64,000 bases of DNA, taken from positions 310,001-374,000 of the forward strand of contig CBDFMR010000004.1 in assembly GCA_965249765.1 (NCBI GenBank). The letters run 5' to 3'. The DNA is from CBDFMR01 sp965249765. GTDB lineage: Bacteria > Bacteroidota > Bacteroidia > Chitinophagales > Saprospiraceae. How positions within the stretch are numbered: position 1 is the first letter of the stretch; every line of letters starts with the position of its first letter. Of the stretch, positions 8,170 through 17,999 are shown in pieces. The notes beneath the pieces are model-generated. The model did no database searches and was not told the DNA's origin. It was given only the letters and a program-made list of their open reading frames with translations. Both the position numbers and the translations under genes were made by a program.

Positions 8170-9061
8170 TTACCATATCCCGGTAATGCTCGACGAATGT
8201 ATTAAAGGCCTCGAAATAAAACCGAATGGCACGTATGTCGATGTGACATATGGATCAGGAGGACACTCCAAACCGATTTTAAAACGGCTGGATGCCAAAG
8301 GGTGTCTGATAGCTTTTGACCAGGATAGCGATGCCTTGGAAAATGTAGTCGATGACAATCGGTTGGAACTTGTACATGCCAATTTTCGGTATGTAGCCCA
8401 GTATCTCAAGTACTTATCTATTGATAAAATAGACGGTGTACTAGCAGACCTGGGAGTCTCTTCTCATCAATTCGACACGGCACAACGAGGATTTTCTTTT
8501 CGGTATGATGGACCACTCGACATGCGTATGAGTACTGACATTATTAGGAATGCGGCTGATATTCTAAATACTTATTCAGCACATCAACTGCAGAATGTCT
8601 TGAGTAATTATGGAGAGGTGAGAAATGCCAAAACACTAGCTCGGGCAATCATTAAGAGAAGAAGTAAGAGTAATTTTTTTCAAATGGCTGATCTAGTGGA
8701 ATGCGTAGAATCTGTCTCGATGGGTCATCCAGAAAAATATAAGACCCAGGTATTTCAGGCGTTGCGGATCGAGGTGAACGATGAAATGGGAGCACTTAAA
8801 GAGTTCTTGACATCAATCTTTGATTATTTGACTACCGGTACAAGAGTTGTGGTGATGAGCTACCACTCTCTTGAAGATAGATTGATCAAGAGATGGATGA
8901 AAACGGGAAACCCTGAAGGAAAGATGGTGCGAGATGAATATGGCAAAGTGGAGCGACCATTTGAGTTGATTAACAAGAAAGTGATTGTGGCTAGTGATAG
9001 TGAAGTCAGTAGAAATAGAAGAGCGCGGAGTGCAAAGTTGAGGGTAGCAGAAAGAAAATAA
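8162..9061 (+). CDS. rsmH: 16S rRNA (cytosine-1402-N4)-methyltransferase RsmH (MraW)
   Basis: 299 aa. Starts with the family signature HIPVMLDECI and has the SAM-binding loop YVDVTYGSGGHS (about residues 25-36). Later come GVLADLGVSSHQFD, RGFSFR and DMRMS, all diagnostic for RsmH. It N4-methylates C1402 in the ribosomal P site. I chose ATG 8162, which overlaps the mraZ stop by 8 nt and places the conserved N-terminus at residue 5; an upstream in-frame ATG at 8129 would add 11 residues without homology. Confidence 0.95.
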   Translation: MTDYHIPVMLDECIKGLEIKPNGTYVDVTYGSGGHSKPILKRLDAKGCLIAFDQDSDALENVVDDNRLELVHANFRYVAQYLKYLSIDKIDGVLADLGVSSHQFDTAQRGFSFRYDGPLDMRMSTDIIRNAADILNTYSAHQLQNVLSNYGEVRNAKTLARAIIKRRSKSNFFQMADLVECVESVSMGHPEKYKTQVFQALRIEVNDEMGALKEFLTSIFDYLTTGTRVVVMSYHSLEDRLIKRWMKTGNPEGKMVRDEYGKVERPFELINKKVIVASDSEVSRNRRARSAKLRVAERK

Positions 9062-9065
9062 TGCA

Positions 9066-9377
9066 ATGAGTAAGCAGAATAGATGGACAGGGTTCGACTG
9101 GATGTATAAGAATATGGCATTTCTGTGTTTTCTGGGATTGCTTGGCGTGGCTTACATATTCAATGCCCATGCGGCCGAGAAAAAGATACGCAAGATAGAA
9201 GCCATGAAGAAAGAGGTGAAAGAGGCAAAGTGGGAGTACATGCAGGTCAAGAAGGATATAATGTATGGGTCGACAATGACGCAAGTGGCCGAGAGGGTGA
9301 AGGATTCGGACCTAAAGGTGAAAAGACAAAGACCGAAAAAGATAAGCGCCAAACTTAAAGAGAATGGCAGCAGATAG
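9066..9377 (+). CDS. FtsL-like cell-division protein
   Basis: 103 aa with a short cytoplasmic tail, one membrane helix (MAFLCFLGLLGVAYIFNAH, about residues 18-36) and a charged coiled coil after it (KKIRKIEAMKKEVKEAKWEY). Size, topology and position between rsmH and the PBP gene match FtsL/LSFG-like proteins of Bacteroidota, which link FtsQ-FtsB to FtsWI. Sequence alone is weakly conserved in this family. It begins 4 nt after rsmH and overlaps ftsI by 14 nt. Confidence 0.8.
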   Translation: MSKQNRWTGFDWMYKNMAFLCFLGLLGVAYIFNAHAAEKKIRKIEAMKKEVKEAKWEYMQVKKDIMYGSTMTQVAERVKDSDLKVKRQRPKKISAKLKENGSR

Positions 9378-11487
9378 GAGAAAAGAGTTATTGATAAGGG
9401 CCTATATGGTGATGTTTGGATTCGTCCTTTTTGCCGGAATGATCTTGTTCAAAGTTTTCAAGATCAGCGTGGTAGAAGGCGATAAATGGAGGAATAAAGG
9501 AGAGGTCAATGTCAAGTGGTTGCCTGTAAAGGCAGACCGAGGAAATATATACGCGGAAGATGGCAGTATGTTGGCCACTTCACTACAGTTCTTTGAAATA
9601 CGGATGGATCTTTTAACGATAGACGACGATGACTTTGATAAAGGAATCGACTCTCTATCGATAGGATTGGCAAGGATGAATTTGGGTAAGAATACCGCCA
9701 AAGAGTGGAAGCAAGCATTGACAGAAGCTCGATATGCTGGTATTCATCATGGCAAACCTGGAATGGGATACTATTTTATTGGGAAGGGATTGGATTTTGA
9801 GCAGTTTAAAATACTGAGAACCCTACCAATCCTGCGACTAGGTCAGCACAGAGGTGGCTTGATCGTAGAGCGGTATACCCGCCGAGATAAGCCTTACCGA
9901 GAGTTGGCGAGTAGGACGATAGGTGAGAATCGGGAGAATGCTGACAAGATCGGACTTGAAGGATTTTATGACAAGGTACTAGAGGGAGAGACAGAGCAAA
10001 AGTTGATGAAGCGAATCCCTGGTAACATATGGATTCCTGTCCAAGACCCAAGTGAATTTGAAGCGAAGAAAGGTGACGACGTTCTGACGACGATTGACAT
10101 ACATATTCAAGATATCGCCCATGATCATCTTCTCGAGGCGGTGGATAGTTTTAATGCGGAGGCGGGTGTGGCCATCGTCATGGAAGTGAAGACAGGTAAG
10201 ATAAAAGCTATTTCCAATATCGGAAGAACAAAGTCAGGCATTCTCAAGGAAACCTACAATCGTGCAATTGGAAGATTGAGCGAGCCGGGAAGTACCTTCA
10301 AAGTGGCGAGTGTCATGGCATTGCTAGAAGACGGTTATGTTGATCTTGATACCAAAGTAGATCTCAATGGTGGAAAGAAAAAGTTCTACAATCTGTGGAT
10401 GCGGGATTCCAGACAACATGGTTTGGGTATCGTAAATCTCCAGCGAGCTTTCGAAATATCATCCAATGTCGGAATCGCCTCACTGGCAAATAAGTTTTAT
10501 AACAATGACAAGGGCAAGCTGAAATTTTTCAATCGCCTGCAAAGCTTCGGACTGAAGAACAAGACTGGAGTAGAATTGAAAGGGGAAGCGACACCTACCA
10601 TTAAGCATCCTGTGGATAATAAGGAGATATGGTACGGAACCACAGTTCCATGGATGTCTCACGGTTATGAATTGATGCTCACACCATTGCAGACGCTGAG
10701 CCTCTTCAACACGGTAGCCAATGGCGGCAAATTGATGAAACCTTATCTGGTAAGTGAAATACAGCAACAAGGAGTGACACGGAAAAAATTTGGACCTAAA
10801 GTTAGATCGCAAGCAATAGCGTCGGAAAAGACAATATCAACCATGCAGTATCTTTTACGATCGGTAGTAGAGCAAGGCACTGGGAAAATCGCCAACTCTG
10901 ATGTAGTAGATATAGCAGGTAAGACAGGAACAGCGAGCGTAGATTACTCGCAAGGACCTGATAAGAAAAAATACAACGCTTCTTTTGCAGGATACTTTCC
11001 AGCATCAGCGCCCAAGTATTCGATGATAGTAGTGGTTTACAAACCCGAGGTCGCTTATTACGGAAGTACTGTATGTGGCCCAGTATTTAGAAAAATTGCG
11101 GAGGATATCTTCGTCACAAAAGATGACATGTTCCAGCCCATCAATACCGATGAGGACTTACTTGTAAATAATGACTTGCCTGACTCTCGCACAGGGTATT
11201 CGCTGGACTTTAAGAGAGTATTTGATTATGTGGGTATGGGGCATGACAAGCCAAGAAATAGATGGGTGAGTGTAGATCCATCTAGTGACAAAATGAATTT
11301 CAAAAAGAAAGAAATTCTGAAGTCAGAAGTGCCAGATGTAAGAGGGATGGGATTGAGAGATGCACTATATGTACTTGAAAATATGGGACTTGAGGTTAGT
11401 CACCAAGGTTATGGGAAAGTCCGTAACCAGAGCCTCAAGCCGGGAAATAAAATTGATGGTCAGCTGATTACCATCTACTTAAATTAA
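9364..11487 (+). CDS. ftsI: Penicillin-binding protein FtsI (PBP3-type septal transpeptidase) with PASTA domain
   Basis: 707 aa. One N-terminal membrane helix (about 14-34), a pedestal domain (RGNIYAEDGSMLATS), then the transpeptidase domain. Active-site motifs are STFK (Ser310-Lys313), SSN (366-368) and KTGT (520-523). A single PASTA domain closes the protein (VPDVRGMGLRDALYVLENMG, about 655-707), which is common in Bacteroidota and Gram-positive homologues but absent from E. coli FtsI. It crosslinks septal peptidoglycan together with FtsW, encoded further down the cluster. Confidence 0.95.
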   Translation: MAADRRKELLIRAYMVMFGFVLFAGMILFKVFKISVVEGDKWRNKGEVNVKWLPVKADRGNIYAEDGSMLATSLQFFEIRMDLLTIDDDDFDKGIDSLSIGLARMNLGKNTAKEWKQALTEARYAGIHHGKPGMGYYFIGKGLDFEQFKILRTLPILRLGQHRGGLIVERYTRRDKPYRELASRTIGENRENADKIGLEGFYDKVLEGETEQKLMKRIPGNIWIPVQDPSEFEAKKGDDVLTTIDIHIQDIAHDHLLEAVDSFNAEAGVAIVMEVKTGKIKAISNIGRTKSGILKETYNRAIGRLSEPGSTFKVASVMALLEDGYVDLDTKVDLNGGKKKFYNLWMRDSRQHGLGIVNLQRAFEISSNVGIASLANKFYNNDKGKLKFFNRLQSFGLKNKTGVELKGEATPTIKHPVDNKEIWYGTTVPWMSHGYELMLTPLQTLSLFNTVANGGKLMKPYLVSEIQQQGVTRKKFGPKVRSQAIASEKTISTMQYLLRSVVEQGTGKIANSDVVDIAGKTGTASVDYSQGPDKKKYNASFAGYFPASAPKYSMIVVVYKPEVAYYGSTVCGPVFRKIAEDIFVTKDDMFQPINTDEDLLVNNDLPDSRTGYSLDFKRVFDYVGMGHDKPRNRWVSVDPSSDKMNFKKKEILKSEVPDVRGMGLRDALYVLENMGLEVSHQGYGKVRNQSLKPGNKIDGQLITIYLN

Positions 11488-11493
11488 GGAAAG

Positions 11494-12960
11494 TTGATTT
11501 CCAAGAAGTTATTTGAAATATTGAAGGATGTTCAGATCGTAGATCGCCAGGGTGAGGATATACCCGTAATGGGATTGCAGATCGACTCCAGAAAAGTCAC
11601 ACAAGGAGATGTATATGTTGCGATCAAAGGACACAATTCTGATGGTCATGATTACGTACAAGATGCCTTGGATCGTGGAGCCGCTGCGGTAGTTGTTGAA
11701 TACTGTATCGATGAGATAGGAGGTGATGTAACGATGATCGTGGTGAAGAATACCAGGTTAGCGGTTGCTCAGATGGTCAAAGTCTTCTTTGGTGACCCGT
11801 CTTCAGTGGTGAAAGTGATAGGAGTGACAGGTACCAATGGAAAAAGTACCATTGTCTTTTTGCTTCATCAGCTTTTTAGGCAGCTGGGAGTAAAGGCAGG
11901 GCTGATATCTACAATCATCAATGATTTTGGCTCCGGTACTGAAGAGTCGACACATACCACACCTGATGTCATCAATCTCAATCGATTGCTGGCAAGGATG
12001 AGAGATGCAGGATGTGATTATGCTTTTATCGAGGTGAGTTCACATGCATTGGACCAGGGTAGAGTGGGAGGTGTAAGGTTTGCAGGTGCAGTTTTCACCA
12101 ATCTATCTCATGATCACCTAGGTTATCATGGTGGATATAAGGAGTATATAGCTGCCAAACAGAAACTCTTTACAGGACTGACCAAGGAGGCATTTGCTTT
12201 GATGAACCATGATGATCCTAAATCAGAGATCATGATTGAAAGAAGTAAAGCCAACATTTGGAATTATGGCTTGAAGTCCATGGTCGATTACCGATGCAGG
12301 ATTCTTGAAAACTCGATCAATGGCCTTGGGCTGGTGCTGGATGGAAGCAATTTTCACTCGATCCTTTGTGGTAAGTACAATGCTTATAACCTCGCGGCTA
12401 CTTATGGAGTCGCCAGATTATTGGGATTTGAAAAAGATGAAGTATTAGAGAAACTCAGCATTGTGAAAGGTGCTCCAGGAAGATTTGAGATAGTCGCTGA
12501 TATAGAAAAAGAGATTTACGGAATAGTGGACTATGCACACACTCCGGATGCTTTAGAAAAAGTACTGAAAAATGCAGCAGATGTTAGGACAAAAGGAATG
12601 AAGCTTATCACGGTCGTAGGCTGTGGTGGCAACAGAGACAAAACTAAGAGGCCCATCATGGCGAGAATAGCCGCTAAGAATAGTGATTTGGTCATATTGA
12701 CTAGCGACAATCCACGAAATGAAGATCCCGAAATAATACTTGATGAGATGATGTCTGGTATTCCTGAAAATGAGAGAGATAATGTTTATCGCATTACTGA
12801 TCGCACGGAAGCAATACGGATGGCGACAAGGTTGGCTACTAAAAGAGCCATCATACTTATAGCCGGAAAAGGACACGAAACTTATCAAGAAATCAAAGGC
12901 AAAAAGTTGCCATTTGATGATTTAGAAAAGATTAAGACAACACTGTTTAAAGATATTTAA
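11494..12960 (+). CDS. murE: UDP-MurNAc-L-Ala-D-Glu:meso-DAP ligase MurE
   Basis: 488 aa. P-loop GVTGTNGKST (110-119) and the DNPRNEDP motif (405-412), which in characterised MurE enzymes selects meso-diaminopimelate over lysine. It adds the third stem-peptide residue. The start is TTG at 11494: no in-frame ATG precedes the conserved N-terminus, and an AAGGA box sits 3-8 nt upstream. It lies 6 nt after ftsI. Confidence 0.95.
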   Translation: MISKKLFEILKDVQIVDRQGEDIPVMGLQIDSRKVTQGDVYVAIKGHNSDGHDYVQDALDRGAAAVVVEYCIDEIGGDVTMIVVKNTRLAVAQMVKVFFGDPSSVVKVIGVTGTNGKSTIVFLLHQLFRQLGVKAGLISTIINDFGSGTEESTHTTPDVINLNRLLARMRDAGCDYAFIEVSSHALDQGRVGGVRFAGAVFTNLSHDHLGYHGGYKEYIAAKQKLFTGLTKEAFALMNHDDPKSEIMIERSKANIWNYGLKSMVDYRCRILENSINGLGLVLDGSNFHSILCGKYNAYNLAATYGVARLLGFEKDEVLEKLSIVKGAPGRFEIVADIEKEIYGIVDYAHTPDALEKVLKNAADVRTKGMKLITVVGCGGNRDKTKRPIMARIAAKNSDLVILTSDNPRNEDPEIILDEMMSGIPENERDNVYRITDRTEAIRMATRLATKRAIILIAGKGHETYQEIKGKKLPFDDLEKIKTTLFKDI

Positions 12961-13073
12961 GAGTAGGTTCTATTATCATTCTCAGGTTGGTTTTAACAGT
13001 TGTAGTGGGAGTATTATCGAATAAAGATTTGGTAACCCGCTGCACTGTTATTTGAAATGAATTAAAGGGTAAA

Positions 13074-14339
13074 ATGCTCTATTACTTATTTGACTATTTA
13101 GAAAAGCAATTCAATCTGCCCGGTGCGGGGCTGTTTCAGTACATCTCGTTCAGGGCGGGGATGGCGATCATTATCTCATTAGGTATATCGCTCATCTCCG
13201 GTAGTCGAATCATACGTTCTTTGAAAAAATTGCAAGTAGGTGAGACTGTGAGAGATCTCGGTCTTCACGGTCAGAAGGAGAAGGAAGGTACTCCTACGAT
13301 GGGTGGAATAATTATAATTCTCGCCACGTTGGTACCATGTCTTCTGCTGGGACGATTGGATAACATCTATCTGATAGTCTTGATGATCGCGATGGTCTGG
13401 ATGGCTATCATAGGATTGGCAGATGACTATATCAAAGTCTTTCGTAAGAACAAGGATGGACTCCATGGCAAATTTAAAGTGTATGGTCAGATAGGTCTGG
13501 GATTAATGGTTGGCTTGGTAATGTTGTTTCATCAAGACATTGTGGTGAGAGTACCCGCTGCTGAAGCTAGAGCAGAAGGATATGAGATCACAAAGACTTA
13601 CGATGTGAAGATCGATCAGATAAATCGACCATCGGAGGTTGTAGAGATGGCCTATGTAAGGGCTACACTTACCAATATCCCGTTCTTCAAAGGCAATACA
13701 CATGACTACGCCAAAATCCTAGGATTCTTAGGCGATAATGCTGGAAAATTTGTTTGGCTGCTATTTATACCTCTGGTCATTTTTATTGTGACGGCGGTAT
13801 CCAATGCAAGTAATCTGACTGATGGAATTGATGGCCTGGCGACAGGTGTGAGTGCCATTGTTGTGGCAACCTTAGGTGTTCTAGCGTATATATCTAGTCA
13901 CAATATTTTTGCTGACTATCTGGATATCCTATACCTCCCACATTCTGGTGAGATGGTAATTTTTGCGGCGTGTTTTCTAGGAGCTTGTGTCGGATTTCTT
14001 TGGTACAATTCATATCCGGCAACCGTCTTTATGGGCGACACAGGAAGCTTGGCTATCGGAGGATGTATAGCAGCTATGGCCGTAATGCTCAGAAAAGAAA
14101 TGCTCATCCCCATTCTTTGCGGGATATTCCTCATCGAGACCTTATCGGTCATGTTACAGGTGAGTTATTTCAAATACACAAGAAAAAAGACGGGAACTGG
14201 AAAGAGGATATTTAAGATGTCACCACTACACCACCATTTTCAGAAAATGGGAATGCACGAGTCAAAGATCGTCACCCGATTCTGGATCGTAGGGATCATG
14301 CTTGCAATATTGACCATCATAACGCTGAAGGTCAGATGA
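13074..14339 (+). CDS. mraY: Phospho-MurNAc-pentapeptide transferase MraY
   Basis: 421 aa polytopic membrane enzyme making lipid I. Conserved loops are visible: GLADDYIKVFRKNKDGLHGK with the catalytic Asp pair, NASNLTDGIDGLATG, FMGDTGSLAIGG and MSPLHHHFQKMG. It is about 60 residues longer than E. coli MraY because of an insertion (residues about 155-205; VPAAEARAEGYEITKTYDVK) between membrane helices, as seen in other Bacteroidota. The 113 nt before it (12961-13073) hold no gene; its stop overlaps murD by ATGA. Confidence 0.95.
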   Translation: MLYYLFDYLEKQFNLPGAGLFQYISFRAGMAIIISLGISLISGSRIIRSLKKLQVGETVRDLGLHGQKEKEGTPTMGGIIIILATLVPCLLLGRLDNIYLIVLMIAMVWMAIIGLADDYIKVFRKNKDGLHGKFKVYGQIGLGLMVGLVMLFHQDIVVRVPAAEARAEGYEITKTYDVKIDQINRPSEVVEMAYVRATLTNIPFFKGNTHDYAKILGFLGDNAGKFVWLLFIPLVIFIVTAVSNASNLTDGIDGLATGVSAIVVATLGVLAYISSHNIFADYLDILYLPHSGEMVIFAACFLGACVGFLWYNSYPATVFMGDTGSLAIGGCIAAMAVMLRKEMLIPILCGIFLIETLSVMLQVSYFKYTRKKTGTGKRIFKMSPLHHHFQKMGMHESKIVTRFWIVGIMLAILTIITLKVR

Positions 14340-15634
14340 AAAAGAAAGTTGTCGTCATTGGAGGAGGAGAAAGTGGAATCGGCGTGGCACTTCTAGCACG
14401 ACAAAAAAACTTTGATGTGTTTGTTTCTGACAATGGTCAGATAAAAGAGAAATATAAAACCGAGTTAAAAGATAAAAACATCCTCTTTGAAGAAGGAGGA
14501 CATGATTTTGAAAGATGTAGGAAAGCGCAAGTGATTGTCAAAAGTCCTGGAGTGCCTGATAATATTGGTCTATTATCAAAAATTAGGAAACTACATATTC
14601 CTGTCATTTCAGAGATTGAGTTTGGTTACTCATTTTGTACTTGTCCTATCGTAGCTGTGACAGGTAGTAACGGTAAGACAACTACTTCAGGACTTTTGCA
14701 TCACCTGCTATCGACTGCTGGCATAGATTCAGCCCTTTGCGGCAATATTGGGAAAAGCTTTTGTCGTACGCTATCCGAGAAAGAACACGAGTGGATTGTT
14801 CTCGAGGTGAGTAGTTTTCAGCTAGATAATATTGACGGATTCAGACCCGACATAGGTGTGATTCTCAATATTACTCCTGATCACCTAGATAGATATGCTG
14901 ACTTTACAGCTTATGGTGACGCCAAGATGAGGCTTGCAGAAAATCAGTCATGCAAGGACTTTTTGATAGTCAATGGTGACGATGAAAGTATTAGTTCAAG
15001 ACTGAATAATAAAAACGGTCAATTGATATCACTTAAGACCGATGATTATAAAGAGGGAATCACTTCAAAGGAGGGAGGTTCCACGTACACATTGACAATT
15101 AAAGAAGAGCACAATTTGATGAATGCTCGATTTGCAACGGAAGCTGCACGGCTGATAGGGATAGAGGAACCTTCAATAGAGAAGGCCTTGAGGACATTTA
15201 AGAATGCAGACCATCGACTGGAGGTGGTCGCCAAAATAAATGGCATCACTTTTATCAACGACAGTAAGGCTACCAATGTAGAAGCAGCCTTACAGGGATT
15301 GAAATCGGTGAAAGAGGATATCATCTGGATTGCTGGTGGTGTGGATAAGGGCAATGACTACGGCCTACTAAAAGAGGAGGTTGAGAAGAAAGTAAAATGC
15401 TTGATCTGTCTCGGTGATGGTGCAGATAAGTTGAGATCAGGTTTGAATAGAGCATTGAATAAACTTGAGCAGAGTGGCAGTATGGGAGAGTGCATCGAGA
15501 AGGCCATGAATATTGCTCGACGTGGAGATACGGTATTGCTTTCTCCGGCATGTGCAAGTTTTGACCTTTTTGATAATTATGAAGATAGAGGAAGAAAATT
15601 TAAAGATGAGGTGTGGAGATTGGTTGATAGATGA
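14336..15634 (+). CDS. murD: UDP-MurNAc-L-alanine:D-glutamate ligase MurD
   Basis: 432 aa Mur ligase. N-terminal Rossmann-like domain (VVVIGGGESGIGVALLA), P-loop AVTGSNGKTTTSG (about 105-117), then INDSKATNVEAALQGL and the C-terminal LLSPACASFD motif typical of MurD. It adds D-Glu to UDP-MurNAc-L-Ala in the cytoplasm. The ATG overlaps the mraY stop (14336-14339), pointing to coupled translation. Confidence 0.95.
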   Translation: MKKKVVVIGGGESGIGVALLARQKNFDVFVSDNGQIKEKYKTELKDKNILFEEGGHDFERCRKAQVIVKSPGVPDNIGLLSKIRKLHIPVISEIEFGYSFCTCPIVAVTGSNGKTTTSGLLHHLLSTAGIDSALCGNIGKSFCRTLSEKEHEWIVLEVSSFQLDNIDGFRPDIGVILNITPDHLDRYADFTAYGDAKMRLAENQSCKDFLIVNGDDESISSRLNNKNGQLISLKTDDYKEGITSKEGGSTYTLTIKEEHNLMNARFATEAARLIGIEEPSIEKALRTFKNADHRLEVVAKINGITFINDSKATNVEAALQGLKSVKEDIIWIAGGVDKGNDYGLLKEEVEKKVKCLICLGDGADKLRSGLNRALNKLEQSGSMGECIEKAMNIARRGDTVLLSPACASFDLFDNYEDRGRKFKDEVWRLVDR

Positions 15635-15730
15635 GGGAAGCAGATAGTATGAAGTAATAAATATAATGTAACAGAGACAGAAACTAAATAATCAAGTACG
15701 CTAACAAACTAAATAAACAAACAATATAAG

Positions 15731-16912
15731 TTGTCTACTATAGTCCAAGCATATAAGAACTTAAAGGGAGATAGAATGATCTGGCTGATTGTCTTTATGC
15801 TGGGCTTGTTCTCTATTCTCGCGGTTTACAGTGCGACTGGTAGTATGGCTTATCGCAATAGAGGAGGCAATACGGAGTACTATCTCATACAGCAGCTGTT
15901 GTTCATATCGTTGGGATTTGTTCTTACTTATGTAAGCTACCGGCTCAACTATATACAGTATTCAAGGATTGCTCCCATCCTGATGCTACTTACTGTTCCA
16001 CTTCTTATATATACGATAGGTTTTGGAACTGAGATCAATTATGCTCGAAGGTGGATCACCTTACCTTGGATAGACAAAACGTTCCAGACATCAGATTTTG
16101 CCAAACTGGCATTGATCATCTATGTTGCCCGTTCATTGGCTACCAAGCAAGATTTTATAAAAGATTTCAGGAGTGCCTTTCTGCCAGTCATTGTGCCAGT
16201 CATTATTATTTGTTTGCTCATTGCGCCATCAGACTTGTCTACAGCAGCGTTGCTTTTCATGACTTGCCTATTGATGATGTTTGTCGGTAGAGTATCACTC
16301 AAGTATGTAGCCCTTCTCATTCTCATGGGTGTCATTGCCTTTTCCTTATTGGTCTTACTGGGCGCTATATTCCCGGAGGAGATAAGATTGGCAACCTGGG
16401 TATCTAGAGTTACAGAATTTATATATAATACCGATGGAGGACATCAAATACAGCAGAGCAAAATAGCAATAGCAGAAGGTGGATGGATAGGAGAAGGACC
16501 AGGTAACAGTACACAGCGGAATTTCTTACCATTTCCGTACGCTGATTTTATTTACGCAATCATATGTGAGGAATATGGATTGATAGGAGGTGTACTCATC
16601 ATAGGATTGTACTTGTGGTTATTATTTAGATGTATCAGTATTGTGACTAAATGTCCTAAGACATTCGGAGCGATCCTAGCAATGGGCCTTTGTCTTAATA
16701 TCGTAATACAAGCTTTCGCCAATATAGCCGTATCAGTTCACCTTCTACCAGTAACGGGATTGACCTTACCACTTGTAAGCATGGGGGGTACGTCTATACT
16801 ATTTACATGTATAGCTTTTGGTATTATACTTAGTGTGAGCAGGTATGTGGAGGAGTCGAGGATTGAGAAAATGGAATTGAATGAAATGCACACCGATGCG
16901 AGTCATTATTAG
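15731..16912 (+). CDS. ftsW: Lipid II polymerase / cell-division protein FtsW
   Basis: 393 aa SEDS-family membrane protein with about ten spans. Markers are LAVYSATGSMAY near the N-terminus, the loop with WITLPW, and LPVTGLTLPLVSMGGTSIL near the C-terminus. It polymerises septal glycan and partners with FtsI. The start must be TTG at 15731: the conserved LKGDRMIW segment lies before the first in-frame ATG (15776). 96 nt of AT-rich sequence separate it from murD. Confidence 0.93.
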   Translation: MSTIVQAYKNLKGDRMIWLIVFMLGLFSILAVYSATGSMAYRNRGGNTEYYLIQQLLFISLGFVLTYVSYRLNYIQYSRIAPILMLLTVPLLIYTIGFGTEINYARRWITLPWIDKTFQTSDFAKLALIIYVARSLATKQDFIKDFRSAFLPVIVPVIIICLLIAPSDLSTAALLFMTCLLMMFVGRVSLKYVALLILMGVIAFSLLVLLGAIFPEEIRLATWVSRVTEFIYNTDGGHQIQQSKIAIAEGGWIGEGPGNSTQRNFLPFPYADFIYAIICEEYGLIGGVLIIGLYLWLLFRCISIVTKCPKTFGAILAMGLCLNIVIQAFANIAVSVHLLPVTGLTLPLVSMGGTSILFTCIAFGIILSVSRYVEESRIEKMELNEMHTDASHY

Positions 16913-17999
16913 TGGTGGAGGATCGGGTGGACATATATATCCGGCATTAGCAATAGCCGAAGCCTTGAAAAAGATCAAGGCAGACATTGAAATATTATTT
17001 GTAGGAGCACAGGGAAGAATGGAAATGGAAAAGATTCCGGCAGCAGGATTCAATATCGAAGGCTTGTGGATCAGCGGGCTACAACGAAGGTTGACAATAA
17101 AGAACTTGTCATTCCCCTTCAAGGTAGCTAGCAGTGTGATGAAGTCATACGGAATCCTAAAGCGATTTGATCCTGATGTTGCAGTAGGTGTTGGTGGCTA
17201 TGCAAGCGGCCCATTATTATACGCAGCATCAAGAAAAAACATTCCTACTCTCATACAAGAGCAGAACTCCTATCCCGGTATTACCAATAAATTATTGGCT
17301 AAGAGAGTGGATAAGATCTGTGTAGCATATGAGAGGATGGAGAGGTATTTTCCAAAGGAGAAGATCACCACGACCGGAAATCCTGTGAGAGGAAACATGA
17401 AGATATCTGACAGCAATAGTGAGGAAGCTTATAGACACTTCGGATTGGATAAAGAGAAAAAAACAATTCTTAGTGTAGGAGGAAGTCAGGGAGCAAGATC
17501 GCTCAATGAAGCGATTGCCGATAGTCACGAACTACTGGCGACGCAGGTTGATAAGGTCAATATCATTTGGCAGGTTGGTAAACTGTACTTTGATGAATTC
17601 AAAAATTCAAAAAGTGGAATATTGCCCAATGTAAAGATCCTTCCATTCATTGACAGAATGGACCTTGCATATAACATCGCAGATGTGGTGATGTGCAGGG
17701 CGGGTGCGATGACCATAACTGAACTGAGTCACCTGAGTCAACCAGCGATCTTGATCCCTTCTCCTCATGTTGCCGAAGATCACCAGACAAAAAATGCAGT
17801 AGCTCTCGTCGAGAAAGGAGCAGCAATCTTGATGAAAGATGATCAGGCAACCAGAGCAGTCGAGGAGTCGATAAAACTAGCCTTTGACGAGAGGAGATTA
17901 GCTAGGCTTTCTAAGGAGATCGGTTTAATGGGTCGTCCGGACGCTGCACAACAAATAGCAGCGATGGTGATGGAGCTAGGTAGTAAGAGGAGACGATGA
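16896..17999 (+). CDS. murG: UDP-GlcNAc:lipid I N-acetylglucosaminyltransferase MurG
   Basis: 367 aa GT28 enzyme. N-terminal glycine loop ISGGGSGGHIYPALAIAE, central GVGGYASGPLL and LIQEQNSYPGITN, and C-terminal VGGSQGARSLNE and CRAGAMTITELS (UDP-GlcNAc binding). It converts lipid I to lipid II at the inner face of the membrane. I chose ATG 16896, directly before the conserved beta strand; ATG 16881 would add five residues. It overlaps ftsW by 17 nt. Confidence 0.95.
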   Translation: MRVIISGGGSGGHIYPALAIAEALKKIKADIEILFVGAQGRMEMEKIPAAGFNIEGLWISGLQRRLTIKNLSFPFKVASSVMKSYGILKRFDPDVAVGVGGYASGPLLYAASRKNIPTLIQEQNSYPGITNKLLAKRVDKICVAYERMERYFPKEKITTTGNPVRGNMKISDSNSEEAYRHFGLDKEKKTILSVGGSQGARSLNEAIADSHELLATQVDKVNIIWQVGKLYFDEFKNSKSGILPNVKILPFIDRMDLAYNIADVVMCRAGAMTITELSHLSQPAILIPSPHVAEDHQTKNAVALVEKGAAILMKDDQATRAVEESIKLAFDERRLARLSKEIGLMGRPDAAQQIAAMVMELGSKRRR

